Shown: positions 1 through 5,394 of the stretch, piece after piece
Layout: each line of letters opens with the position of its first letter
Numbering within the stretch: the first letter of the stretch is position 1
NCBI GenBank assembly: GCA_929200515.1
Contig: CAKNAD010000109.1
Span: 1 to 9,004, forward strand
DNA length: 9,004 nucleotides
Origin: Candidatus Gorgonimonas leptogorgiae
Lineage (GTDB): Bacteria > Pseudomonadota > Gammaproteobacteria > Pseudomonadales > Endozoicomonadaceae
Direction of reading: 5' to 3'
Made by a program: the position numbers and the translations under genes
The notes under the pieces: generated by a model
The model's input: only the letters and a program-made list of their open reading frames with translations
What the model was told of the DNA's origin: nothing
Databases searched by the model: none

Positions 1-114
1 TTGCATTCCTGCAGTATTTTGCCTCGAATTAAACCATTTTACTTAGCCCTGAAACTTAGCATTTTCATCTGCCACGTGTATAGTTATAGAAGCCATTATT
101 TAAGACTGTAGCTC
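1..114. other. Region downstream of rplQ at the window edge
   Basis: No gene is supported here. On the minus strand this is the sequence after the rplQ stop codon. I see no GC-rich hairpin followed by a U-run, so the end of the alpha operon transcript is not marked by an obvious intrinsic terminator inside the window. The main content is a copy of a 47-bp dispersed repeat at 37-83, listed separately. Confidence 0.5.
37..83 (-). repeat. 47-bp dispersed repeat, copy 1
   Basis: This stretch matches 5348-5394 at 41 of 47 positions without gaps, and 7237-7283 at about 30 of 47. It contains the 7-mer ACTTAGC twice (41-47 and 54-60). It lies just past the 3' end of rplQ. The other two copies sit immediately upstream of promoters of the paralogous gene family. 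Orientation is given to match those copies. It could be the upstream edge of another family member beyond the window, or a small dispersed element. Confidence 0.75.
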
Positions 115-507
115 TTACCCGTCGCTGTCTGTAATTGTAGTTTCATCTTTCTTACGATCAACTAATTCTACATATGCCATAGGAGATTTATCTCCTGGGC
201 GTAACCCACATTTTAAAATGCGTAAATATCCGCCAGGTCTGTTATGGCATCTAACACCAACATCAGAAAATAGTTTACCTACCGCACTTTTGTTTCGCAC
301 TCTATTAAAAACCAATCTTCTATTAGCAACAGAATCTTTCTTCGCAATAGTTATAATTGGTTCTGCAAAAACACGTAATTCTTTTGCCTTTGCTAAAGTA
401 GTTTTTATGACTTCGTGCTCAATTAATGAAGTCGTAAGATTTCTAAAAAGTGCGGCACGATGTGCACTATTCCTATTTAACTTGCGGCCACTCTTACGAT
501 GACGCAT
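115..507 (-). CDS. rplQ: 50S ribosomal protein L17
   Basis: L17 is a protein of the large ribosomal subunit near the exit tunnel. The 130-aa product begins MRHRKSGRKLNRNSAHRAAL and carries the family blocks FRNLTTSLIEHE (residues 22-33), NRRLVFNRVR and RPGGYLRILKCGLRPGDKSPMAYVEL. Its length is close to the 127 aa of E. coli L17; the extra residues are an acidic, threonine-rich tail (DETTITDSDG). The ATG at 507 follows an AGAGGA ribosome binding site about 10 nt upstream. It is the last gene of the alpha operon, 80 bp after rpoA, a wider gap than between the other members and one holding a 10-bp inverted repeat. It is probably cotranscribed with rpoA, possibly with partial termination or processing in that gap. 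Confidence 0.98.
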   Translation of the reverse strand: MRHRKSGRKLNRNSAHRAALFRNLTTSLIEHEVIKTTLAKAKELRVFAEPIITIAKKDSVANRRLVFNRVRNKSAVGKLFSDVGVRCHNRPGGYLRILKCGLRPGDKSPMAYVELVDRKKDETTITDSDG

Positions 508-549
508 AGTACTTATATCCTCTTTAATAATGGCCTAAAATAAAAATGA

Positions 550-576
550 TTATTAAGTGAAAATACCACTTAATAA
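550..576 (-). terminator. Perfect 10-bp inverted repeat between rpoA and rplQ
   Basis: The arms 550-559 and 567-576 are perfectly complementary (TTATTAAGTG / CACTTAATAA on the minus strand) around a 7-nt loop. On the minus strand the stem is followed by a U-rich stretch (TCATTTTTATTTTA). The stem is AT-rich, so it would be a weak intrinsic terminator or attenuator, or an RNA processing or mRNA-stability element, rather than a full stop. Its position between two cotranscribed genes suggests tuning of L17 relative to RpoA. Function is inferred; the inverted repeat is directly visible. Confidence 0.5.
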
Positions 577-587
577 ACAAATTTTTA

Positions 588-1574
588 TTAGCTATCTACT
601 TTATTAGGTAGCCAATTATCTATGGTCATTTCCAAAGATAACCCTTTAGACTTTAAAATTGTTTTAATTTCAGTTAATGATTTTTTACCTAAATTAGGTG
701 TTTTTAAGAGATCTACTTCAGTTCTTTGTACTAAATCACCTATTAAATAAATACTCTCTGCCTTTAAACAATTGGCACTACGTACTGTCAATTCTAAATC
801 ATCGACAGGTCTTAGAAGTATAGGTTCTATATGAACATCTTCATCTTCAGTTTCTTTGTCTGTCGTATTATCATTTAGCTCAACAAAAACAGCTAACTGT
901 TGTTGCAAGATAGTAGAAGCTCTTCTTATTGCGTCATCCGCAGAAAGCGTACCATTAGTTTCTAAATCAATGATAAGTTTATCTAAATTGATTCTTTGCT
1001 CTACCCTGGCACTTTCTACACTATAAGAAACTTTAACAACAGGACTATATGTAGCATCAAGCTGTAAAACGCCTAAGGGCTTTGTTTCTTCGTTATCTTG
1101 AAATCTTACGGAGGCGGGCTCATAGCCCCTTCCTTTGCAAATTTTCAAAGACATAGATAAAGAACCGCCTTCTCCTAACGTAGCAATGACATGATCAGGA
1201 TTAATTACCGATGCTCCGGGAATTAGCTCTATATCAGCTGCTGTGACTACGCCTTTACCCTTTTTACTAAGAGATAAAGTAGCCTCATTGCTATCTTCTA
1301 GAGAAATAGCTACGCCTTTTAAGTTAAGCATTATTTCAACTACATCTTCTTGTACGCCTTCGATTACGCTATATTCATGTTCAACGTTATCGATCATTAC
1401 TTCTGTTATTGCACAACCAGGCATTGAAGATAGCAAAATTCGTCTTAATGCATTTCCAATTGTATGTCCAAAACCTCTTTCAAGAGGCTCTAAAGTCACT
1501 TTAGCTCTTTGTGGGCTAATCTCCTCTACTTCTATATTTCGAGGAGTTAAAAACTCATATGCTGAATTTTGCAT
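588..1574 (-). CDS. rpoA: DNA-directed RNA polymerase alpha subunit
   Basis: The alpha subunit dimerises to nucleate RNA polymerase assembly; its C-terminal domain contacts UP elements and activators. The 328-aa product is almost the length of E. coli alpha (329 aa). The N-terminal domain (about 1-235) contains the dimerisation motif LEPLERGFGHTIGNALRRILLSS split across residues 28-50, including Arg45. A charged linker (about 236-249, TTDKETEDEDVHIE) is followed by the C-terminal domain with LRPVDDLELTVRSANCLKAE. Arg265 and Asn268, the DNA-contact residues of E. coli alphaCTD, fall at the same numbers here. The HhH-like TPNLGKKSLTEIK block follows at 292-304. The ATG at 1574 has a purine-rich AGGGTGAT upstream. 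It lies 37 bp after rpsD in the alpha operon. Confidence 0.99.
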   Translation of the reverse strand: MQNSAYEFLTPRNIEVEEISPQRAKVTLEPLERGFGHTIGNALRRILLSSMPGCAITEVMIDNVEHEYSVIEGVQEDVVEIMLNLKGVAISLEDSNEATLSLSKKGKGVVTAADIELIPGASVINPDHVIATLGEGGSLSMSLKICKGRGYEPASVRFQDNEETKPLGVLQLDATYSPVVKVSYSVESARVEQRINLDKLIIDLETNGTLSADDAIRRASTILQQQLAVFVELNDNTTDKETEDEDVHIEPILLRPVDDLELTVRSANCLKAESIYLIGDLVQRTEVDLLKTPNLGKKSLTEIKTILKSKGLSLEMTIDNWLPNKVDS

Positions 1575-1611
1575 GGATTTATCACCCTAATCTAACTATA
1601 ACTACCTATCA

Positions 1612-2232
1612 TTACTTAGAGTAAAGCTCAACAATTAAATTTTCATTAATTTCTGCTGGTAAGTCATCCCTATCAGGTAATGATTTGAAGAGACCTTCTT
1701 TTTTATTTGTATCTACTTCTACCCAGCTGATAACTTTACCTTGTGAAGCTATTTCTAAAGCAGCTTTAATTCGTAGTTGACCTTTCGACTTCTCGGATAT
1801 TGCTACTGTATCGCCAGCTGCAACTTGATAAGAAGGAATGTTAACTACTACATTATTAACTACTATTGCTTTATGAGACACAAGTTGTCTTGCTTCAGCT
1901 CTAGTTGATGCAAACCCCATTCTGTATACTACATTATCTAGTCTTGACTCAAGCAATAATAATAAATTAGTACCAGTAGCACCTTTTATACGATCAGCTT
2001 TTTTGTAATAATTACGAAACTGCTTTTCTAGCACTCCATAAATTCTACGTACTTTTTGCTTTTCTCGTAGCTGGACACCATAATCAGAAAGCCTTCCTTT
2101 CCTTTGCCCATGCACACCAGGTGCTGTATCAAGTTTACATTTAGATTCTAGTGATCTAACGCCACTCTTTAAAAACAGATCCGTTTCTTCGCGGCGTGCT
2201 AATTTACACTTAGGACCAGTATATTTTGCCAT
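1612..2232 (-). CDS. rpsD: 30S ribosomal protein S4
   Basis: S4 is a primary 16S rRNA binding protein that nucleates assembly of the 30S body. In E. coli it is also the translational repressor of the alpha operon. The product is 206 aa, the same length as E. coli S4. Blocks such as SDYGVQLREKQKVRRIYGVLE (about 49-69) and the S4 RNA-binding domain SRLDNVVYRMGFASTRAEARQLVSHKAI (about 96-123) are intact, and it ends LIVELYSK as in E. coli. Cysteines at 9 and 32 are not enough for the four-Cys zinc site of some S4 proteins. An AGGAGT ribosome binding site stands 8 nt before the ATG. Only 18 bp separate it from rpsK, so translational coupling is likely. Confidence 0.99.
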   Translation of the reverse strand: MAKYTGPKCKLARREETDLFLKSGVRSLESKCKLDTAPGVHGQRKGRLSDYGVQLREKQKVRRIYGVLEKQFRNYYKKADRIKGATGTNLLLLLESRLDNVVYRMGFASTRAEARQLVSHKAIVVNNVVVNIPSYQVAAGDTVAISEKSKGQLRIKAALEIASQGKVISWVEVDTNKKEGLFKSLPDRDDLPAEINENLIVELYSK

Positions 2233-2250
2233 TTATTGGAACTCCTGCGC

Positions 2251-2643
2251 TTACACACGTCTCTTTTTAGGTGGTCTACATCCATTATGTGGTATTGGGG
2301 TTTTATCTAGTATATTCCCTATTTTATAACCACAAGAGTTAAGCGCTCTAATGGCAGACTCACGTCCTGGACCTGGCCCTTTTACTAAAACATCTAAGTT
2401 CTTCAGACCGTACTCAGCGGCTGCTTTGCCAGCACGTTCTGCTGCAACCTGGGCAGCAAATGGTGTGCTCTTACGAGACCCTCGGAAACCTGAGCCTCCA
2501 GATGTAGCCCAAGACAAAGCGTTACCCTGGCGATCGGTAATTGTCACGATAGTGTTATTAAATGAAGCATGTATATGTGCTATACCATCAACAACATGCT
2601 TTTTTGACTTTTTTCGTGAACGAGTACTACCCGGCTTAGCCAT
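2251..2643 (-). CDS. rpsK: 30S ribosomal protein S11
   Basis: S11 is a platform protein of the small subunit. The 130-aa product has the near-invariant core HIHASFNNTIVTITDRQGNA (about 23-42), then GGSGFRGSRKSTPFAAQVAAERAG, VKGPGPGRESAIRAL and the terminal TPIPHNGCRPPKKRRV. E. coli S11 is 129 aa, so the gene is full length. The basic N-terminus (STRSRKKSKK) differs in sequence from E. coli but keeps the charge. An AGGAT-type ribosome binding site lies about 10 nt before the ATG. It sits 49 bp after rpsM, and that gap is largely taken up by an AT-rich inverted repeat. Confidence 0.99.
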   Translation of the reverse strand: MAKPGSTRSRKKSKKHVVDGIAHIHASFNNTIVTITDRQGNALSWATSGGSGFRGSRKSTPFAAQVAAERAGKAAAEYGLKNLDVLVKGPGPGRESAIRALNSCGYKIGNILDKTPIPHNGCRPPKKRRV

Positions 2644-2667
2644 ATCAGAAAAAATCCTATTAGTTAG

Positions 2668-2689
2668 TTAACTAAATAAATTTAGTTAA
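2668..2689 (-). repeat. AT-rich inverted repeat in the rpsM-rpsK gap
   Basis: The segment TTAACTAAAT-AA-ATTTAGTTAA is a perfect palindrome. As RNA it can form a 9-bp stem with a 4-nt loop. It begins within a few bases of the rpsM stop codon and ends before the rpsK ribosome binding site. No strong U-run follows the stem directly, so it is unlikely to be a strong terminator. It may affect mRNA stability or translation re-initiation. Confidence 0.5.
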
Positions 2690-2692
2690 GTT

Positions 2693-3049
2693 TTACTTAC
2701 GTATAGGCTTACGAGGTCCTTTACGAGTTCGAGCATTCGTTTTCGAACGCTGCCCTCTCACAGGTAAGCCTTTCCTATGTCTAATTCCACGATAACAGCC
2801 TAAGTCCATCAATCTTTTGATGCTCATGCTGTTTTCACGTCGTAAATCTCCCTCTATATTGAGGTTAGCTACTACACTTCTAAGAGATTCTAGTTCTTCG
2901 CTACTCAGATTTACAATTTTTTTTGTGCTTTCTACTCCTGCATCAAGACATGCTTTCTGTGCTGTAGTTTTGCCAATACCAAAAATATAGGTCAAAGCAA
3001 TAACTGCATGCTTACTGTCAGGAATATTGACTCCACCAATACGAGCCAT
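2693..3049 (-). CDS. rpsM: 30S ribosomal protein S13
   Basis: S13 sits in the head of the 30S subunit and contacts the P-site tRNA and 50S bridges. From the ATG at 3049 the product is 118 aa (MARIGGVNIPDSKHAVIALT at the start), matching the length of E. coli S13. It retains ISMSIKRLMDLGCYRG-like and RHRKGLPVRGQRSKTNARTR motifs and the basic tail RKGPRKPIRK. A TTG codon lies just upstream at 3052, but GGAG at 3057-3060 is spaced 7 nt from the ATG, and family N-termini begin MARI, so the ATG is chosen. It is the first gene of the alpha operon. The secY and rpmJ genes that usually precede it are missing here. Confidence 0.98.
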   Translation of the reverse strand: MARIGGVNIPDSKHAVIALTYIFGIGKTTAQKACLDAGVESTKKIVNLSSEELESLRSVVANLNIEGDLRRENSMSIKRLMDLGCYRGIRHRKGLPVRGQRSKTNARTRKGPRKPIRK

Positions 3050-3265
3050 CAATTATCTCCACTATAGTACAAAACATTTAACCTGCTTCTAAACATTATA
3101 CTTGTTAACAATATAGAAGCGGACACCACGCAAAATAAAACCTTAGCTTAATTTTAAAATTAAAGTCGCAATGGTGGTTCTTGCTATTAAAATAACAAGC
3201 TACTAATTTTTGCATCTTTATTTATAAATTAAATTTACTTTAATTACCTATCAAGCGATGCAAAT
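3050..3265 (-). promoter_or_regulatory. Structured leader of the alpha operon mRNA
   Basis: About 215 nt separate the predicted start site near 3265 from the rpsM ATG, long enough for an autoregulatory leader. Three inverted repeats are visible: an 8-bp stem with a U·G pair at 3180-3199 (CTTGTTAT / ATAGCAAG on the minus strand), a 16-bp AT palindrome at 3148-3163 (TTAATTTTAAAATTAA), and a 7-bp pair GCTTCTA / TAGAAGC (3114-3120 with 3085-3091, loop 22 nt). ACCAC and GTGGT segments at 3174-3178 and 3125-3129 could also pair. In E. coli, S4 represses this operon by binding a pseudoknot in the rpsM leader. I infer an equivalent here but cannot show the pseudoknot. Confidence 0.45.
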
Positions 3266-3271
3266 TAAAAG

Positions 3272-3300
3272 ATTATACATACATAAACAAAATAAATCAA
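3272..3300 (-). promoter_or_regulatory. Predicted sigma-70 promoter of the alpha operon
   Basis: On the minus strand TTGATT (3295-3300) is followed after exactly 17 bp by a perfect TATAAT (3272-3277). The -35 matches 4 of 6 consensus bases. Transcription would start near 3265 and run through the leader into rpsM. The operon needs its own promoter because the usual upstream secY/rpmJ genes are not adjacent. A second TATAAT-like box near 3096-3101 lacks a -35 partner and is less likely. Confidence 0.6.
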
Positions 3301-3541
3301 ACAATATTAGCATTATTTTATAAATTCATGTTATAAATCGTTAGTTATTGTATTTGCTATCTTTAAAACTAGAGGAAATAACTTCTATTAGAGAAAGCTT
3401 AATCAAAGTAAAAATAGGCTTTATAGTAAAACAACACGTATAATGTAAGGCGTGGGGTTGATTTTAAAAACCTTAACGGAATGTTAAAGCAATAAGATAT
3501 AGCACTAAAAGCTGTATTGGGCTTTATGATGCTGTTGTAAA
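3301..3541. other. Gene-free spacer between tRNA-Asp and the alpha promoter
   Basis: No protein gene or RNA gene is recognisable in either strand. I looked for rpmJ (L36), whose Cys-rich 37-38-aa product would be expected before rpsM, and found no trace. A weak hairpin AAAGC / GCTTT (3521-3525 with 3508-3512, minus strand) just past the tRNA-Asp end could help end the tRNA transcript, but its short stem and modest T-run make that uncertain. The rest is plain AT-rich sequence. Confidence 0.5.
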
Positions 3542-3618
3542 TGGCGGACCGGACGGGATTCGAACCCGCGACCTCCGGCGTGACAGGCCGGCATTCTAAC
3601 CAGCTGAACTACCGGTCC
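3542..3618 (-). tRNA. tRNA-Asp (GUC)
   Basis: The 77-nt minus-strand cloverleaf includes an encoded CCA at 3542-3544. The acceptor stem is GGACCGG / CCGGTCC with discriminator G, as expected for tRNA-Asp. The anticodon loop CTGTCAC gives anticodon GUC (3582-3584), and the T loop is TTCGAAT between GCGGG and CCCGT. The body closely resembles E. coli tRNA-Asp (TAGTTCAG in the D arm). It lies 25 bp after tRNA-Val and is almost certainly processed from the same transcript. Confidence 0.97.
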
Positions 3619-3643
3619 GAGATACTTTGTCGCAAATAACAAG

Positions 3644-3719
3644 TGGTGGGTGATGACGGGATCGAACCGCCGACATTCTGCGTGTAAAGCAGACGCTCTC
3701 CCAGCTGAGCTAATCACCC
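3644..3719 (-). tRNA. tRNA-Val (UAC)
   Basis: The 76-nt minus-strand cloverleaf includes an encoded CCA at 3644-3646. The acceptor stem is GGGTGAT / ATCACCC with discriminator A. The anticodon stem TCTGC / GCAGA encloses TTTACAC, giving anticodon UAC (3684-3686). The T arm GGCGG-TTCGATC-CCGTC is the same as in E. coli tRNA-Val(UAC), and the anticodon stem is the main difference. It is the first gene of a Val-Asp tRNA pair, a pairing also seen in other gammaproteobacteria. Confidence 0.97.
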
Positions 3720-3729
3720 AATGAGTGCT

Positions 3730-3757
3730 ATAATACTATATTCGTTATTGATGTCAA
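3730..3757 (-). promoter_or_regulatory. Promoter of the tRNA-Val-Asp transcript
   Basis: On the minus strand a perfect -35 TTGACA (3752-3757) is followed after 16 bp by TATTAT (3730-3735), a 5-of-6 match to the -10 box. The -10 ends 10 nt before the mature tRNA-Val 5' end at 3719, so the primary transcript would have only a very short 5' leader for RNase P to remove. This is the best -35 box in the window, fitting the high expression of tRNA genes. Confidence 0.8.
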
Positions 3758-3883
3758 TATTTTTTTAGTATTTAATTTAAATAATTAAAAAAACTCTGAA
3801 GGCAGTATTCAAAATATCCTGCTAAAACAATAGAATGTTTATCTAGTTGTAATATAAAAATAGCAGATAAAAATATTATATTT

Positions 3884-3912
3884 TAGGGTTTACTTCGTGG
3901 TAAAGCACCCTA
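3884..3912 (-). terminator. Bulged hairpin downstream of the 5186-3984 gene
   Basis: This is the most GC-containing inverted repeat in the intergenic stretch 3758-3983. The lower stem is TAGGG / CCCTA (3884-3888 with 3908-3912) and the upper stem TTTAC / GTAAA (3889-3893 with 3900-3904), with a 6-nt loop and a 3-nt bulge at 3905-3907. On the minus strand it is followed by an A/T-rich tract (AAATATAATATTTTTAT) rather than a clean U-run. It stands about 70 bp after the stop codon and before the tRNA promoter, so a terminator role is reasonable but unproven. Confidence 0.4.
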
Positions 3913-3983
3913 GGAATACACTTGCATTTCTGGGGCTTTAATGAATAGGTAGATCTTTTTAATAATATCCTAAATCAAGACAT

Positions 3984-5186
3984 CTAATTTTCAACTAGGT
4001 CTGGGATAAAATCTTTAAGAGCAGACATCACAGTAGCTTTAAGATCAGCTTCCTGAATTTCTTCTAGATTTGCGTTTATATCAGTTGAAGATTTTTGTAG
4101 GCCTGCCGTGATTTTGTTAACAGATACCTCAACAATTGTTTTTATTTCTAACTCTATGCCAGAAGCATCTGGTGTGTTTCTCATATTTAAGCAGGCATTA
4201 GCTATATTTGTTAATGCAGCCTTGAAATCATCCTGGTTGTCGTTACAAGATTTAAAGAAAGATAATTTTATTTTATCTTGAATGTCTTCATCTACTGTAA
4301 AGTTGTTAAAAATATTATCAGTTAATAAACATAATAGATTTCGAACAGCGAATTCCAGTTTTATTTTTGCGTCTAGTTTTTTTTGCTTAAATTCATTAAT
4401 TTTTTTGATTTGTATTCTCTTATTTTCTTTATCTGTAGAGGTATTCAAGTAACAATTAGCATTTGCTATTTTTTTTGTCTCGTTTAATAAATTTGTCTGT
4501 TTGTATAAATTTTCTACTTCTTTGTCGACTCTATCTATTAGCTTTGCTGTCTCGTCTGTTATGTTTTTTATTTCTTGTTCAGTTAGACTAGCATTTGATA
4601 ATAATACCTTAAGATATTTATTTTGTTCTGATAATTTTTTTATAAAATTAAGCATTGTATTAACTAATAAATTAGTTCTTAAGCAAGATGAATGATGCGA
4701 GTTATTTTGATGTTCTAATTCTGTAAAACCAACAGCAATAAGACCAAAACATATTGCTACCACCACAAAAATTACTGCTACTACTAAGGAATACATCATA
4801 GCTGTTGAACATATTGCAGGTATAAAAGCTAAAATAGTAGCAAGTGACGCTATGACTGCTACAATCCTAGTACCAGTGTTACATATACTAAGTGATTTTG
4901 TTAATACAGAGCTCTTATGTACTTTTACTATTTCTGCTGTTGAAGTTTTACATAGCATGCACTTTGCATCAGCGATAGCTAGCTGTCGCTCTTCCATTTT
5001 CTTTTCATGTGTATTGTCTATTATTTGATCATCCTTTAATACACTATTACTGATGATATATACATCACCCTCCCTAGTGGTTACTTGTAAAGCATCAGAT
5101 GACTGATTTTGAGTGTAAGGGTGTTGAGAGCAATTAGTATCCATAGGGAATTTATATAGGCTAGTAGTATTTTGTGTACCTTCCAT
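3984..5186 (-). CDS. Tandem family protein A, CxxC and membrane-hairpin protein (400 aa)
   Basis: I do not recognise the family. From the ATG at 5186 the product is 400 aa. A polar N-terminus starts MEGTQN and has D16-x-N-C-S-x-H. C76-M-L-C79-KTSTAEIVKVH is next, then two hydrophobic segments (about 107-127 and 132-154) separated by a very short turn. NNSH (161-164) and a conserved LR.NLL.N.MLN.I block (169-182) follow, then a long lysine/glutamate-rich region likely to form coiled coil (about 185-285), and a C-terminal helical domain (FAVRNLLCLLTDNIFNNFT at 279-297). There is no N-terminal signal peptide; the hairpin suggests membrane insertion with both ends on one side. A GTG at 5216 is in frame but lies upstream of AAAAGGAG (5197-5204), so it is rejected as start. 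Two paralogues lie directly upstream. Its C-terminus has about 35 residues not present in them. Confidence 0.85.
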   Translation of the reverse strand: MEGTQNTTSLYKFPMDTNCSQHPYTQNQSSDALQVTTREGDVYIISNSVLKDDQIIDNTHEKKMEERQLAIADAKCMLCKTSTAEIVKVHKSSVLTKSLSICNTGTRIVAVIASLATILAFIPAICSTAMMYSLVVAVIFVVVAICFGLIAVGFTELEHQNNSHHSSCLRTNLLVNTMLNFIKKLSEQNKYLKVLLSNASLTEQEIKNITDETAKLIDRVDKEVENLYKQTNLLNETKKIANANCYLNTSTDKENKRIQIKKINEFKQKKLDAKIKLEFAVRNLLCLLTDNIFNNFTVDEDIQDKIKLSFFKSCNDNQDDFKAALTNIANACLNMRNTPDASGIELEIKTIVEVSVNKITAGLQKSSTDINANLEEIQEADLKATVMSALKDFIPDLVEN

Positions 5187-5196
5187 ATTAGCTTTA

Positions 5197-5204
5197 CTCC
5201 TTTT
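5197..5204 (-). promoter_or_regulatory. Ribosome binding site that fixes the start at 5186
   Basis: AAAAGGAG on the minus strand is 10 nt before the ATG at 5184-5186. All three paralogues share an AAAGG or AAAGGA core followed by an A/T-rich 10-12-nt spacer ending in TAAT or TAAC before ATG. This shows that the shared N-terminus begins M-E/K-G and that the in-frame GTG upstream is not the start. Confidence 0.75.
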
Positions 5205-5264
5205 GTAAATTGTCACAAATCAATAAATATATAAAACTAGCTAATATTATATATCTAGCCCATG

Positions 5265-5303
5265 TTATTATTGCTCTGTATAATAGCATCCATTTTAACA
5301 TAA
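5265..5303 (-). repeat. Shared promoter/leader element, copy at the 5186 gene
   Basis: This 39-bp stretch matches 7181-7219 at 33 of 39 positions without gaps. It spans the -10 box, the predicted start site and the first part of the untranslated leader. Conservation of sequence that is neither coding nor consensus promoter (CTGTATAAT and TTATTATTG on the plus strand) suggests a shared regulatory site or recent duplication. Confidence 0.75.
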
Positions 5304-5320
5304 ATTGTGTTATTTTACAA
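5292..5320 (-). promoter_or_regulatory. Promoter of the 5186-3984 gene
   Basis: On the minus strand TTGTAA (5315-5320) is separated by 17 bp from TAAAAT (5292-5297), which is preceded by TATGT, giving an extended -10 (TGT-TAAAAT). The predicted start is near 5285, leaving a leader of about 100 nt. The 7124 gene has the same arrangement at the same place. Confidence 0.7.
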
Positions 5321-5347
5321 TAATATAATTCAGAGATTAACAAATCT

Positions 5348-5394
5348 TTTTACTTAGCCCTGAAACCTAGAATTTTTATCTGTTAGGTGTATAG
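5348..5394 (-). repeat. 47-bp dispersed repeat, copy 2
   Basis: It matches copy 1 (37-83) at 41 of 47 positions. It ends 27 bp before the -35 box of the 5186 gene and overlaps the last codons and stop codon of the 6471-5383 gene, whose final residues LYT and stop are encoded inside it. The placement between two family genes points to a unit involved in, or carried along with, the family's duplication. Confidence 0.75.

Noticed and set aside
218..1590. Plus-strand open frames opposite rplQ and rpoA (218-502, 1243-1590)
   Set aside because: They are antisense to highly conserved ribosomal and polymerase genes and show no recognisable protein features.
2351..2671. Plus-strand open frame opposite rpsK
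   Set aside because: It is a shadow of the S11 gene, with no ribosome binding site or family resemblance.
3436..3446. TATAAT-like box on the plus strand near 3440
   Set aside because: No -35 partner at proper spacing and no gene downstream on the plus strand.
3050..3541. Possible missed rpmJ upstream of rpsM
   Set aside because: No frame on the minus strand shows the basic, Cys-rich L36 signature; the stretch is AT-rich with frequent stops.
3505..3717. Open reading frame of about 70 codons on the minus strand
   Set aside because: It runs straight through the two tRNA genes, which are certain cloverleaves with encoded CCA, and its translation is an artefact of their sequence.
5187..5216. 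Upstream GTG start for the 400-aa family protein
   Set aside because: The ribosome binding site AAAAGGAG lies inside this extension and the paralogues all begin M-E/K-G at the ATG corresponding to 5186.
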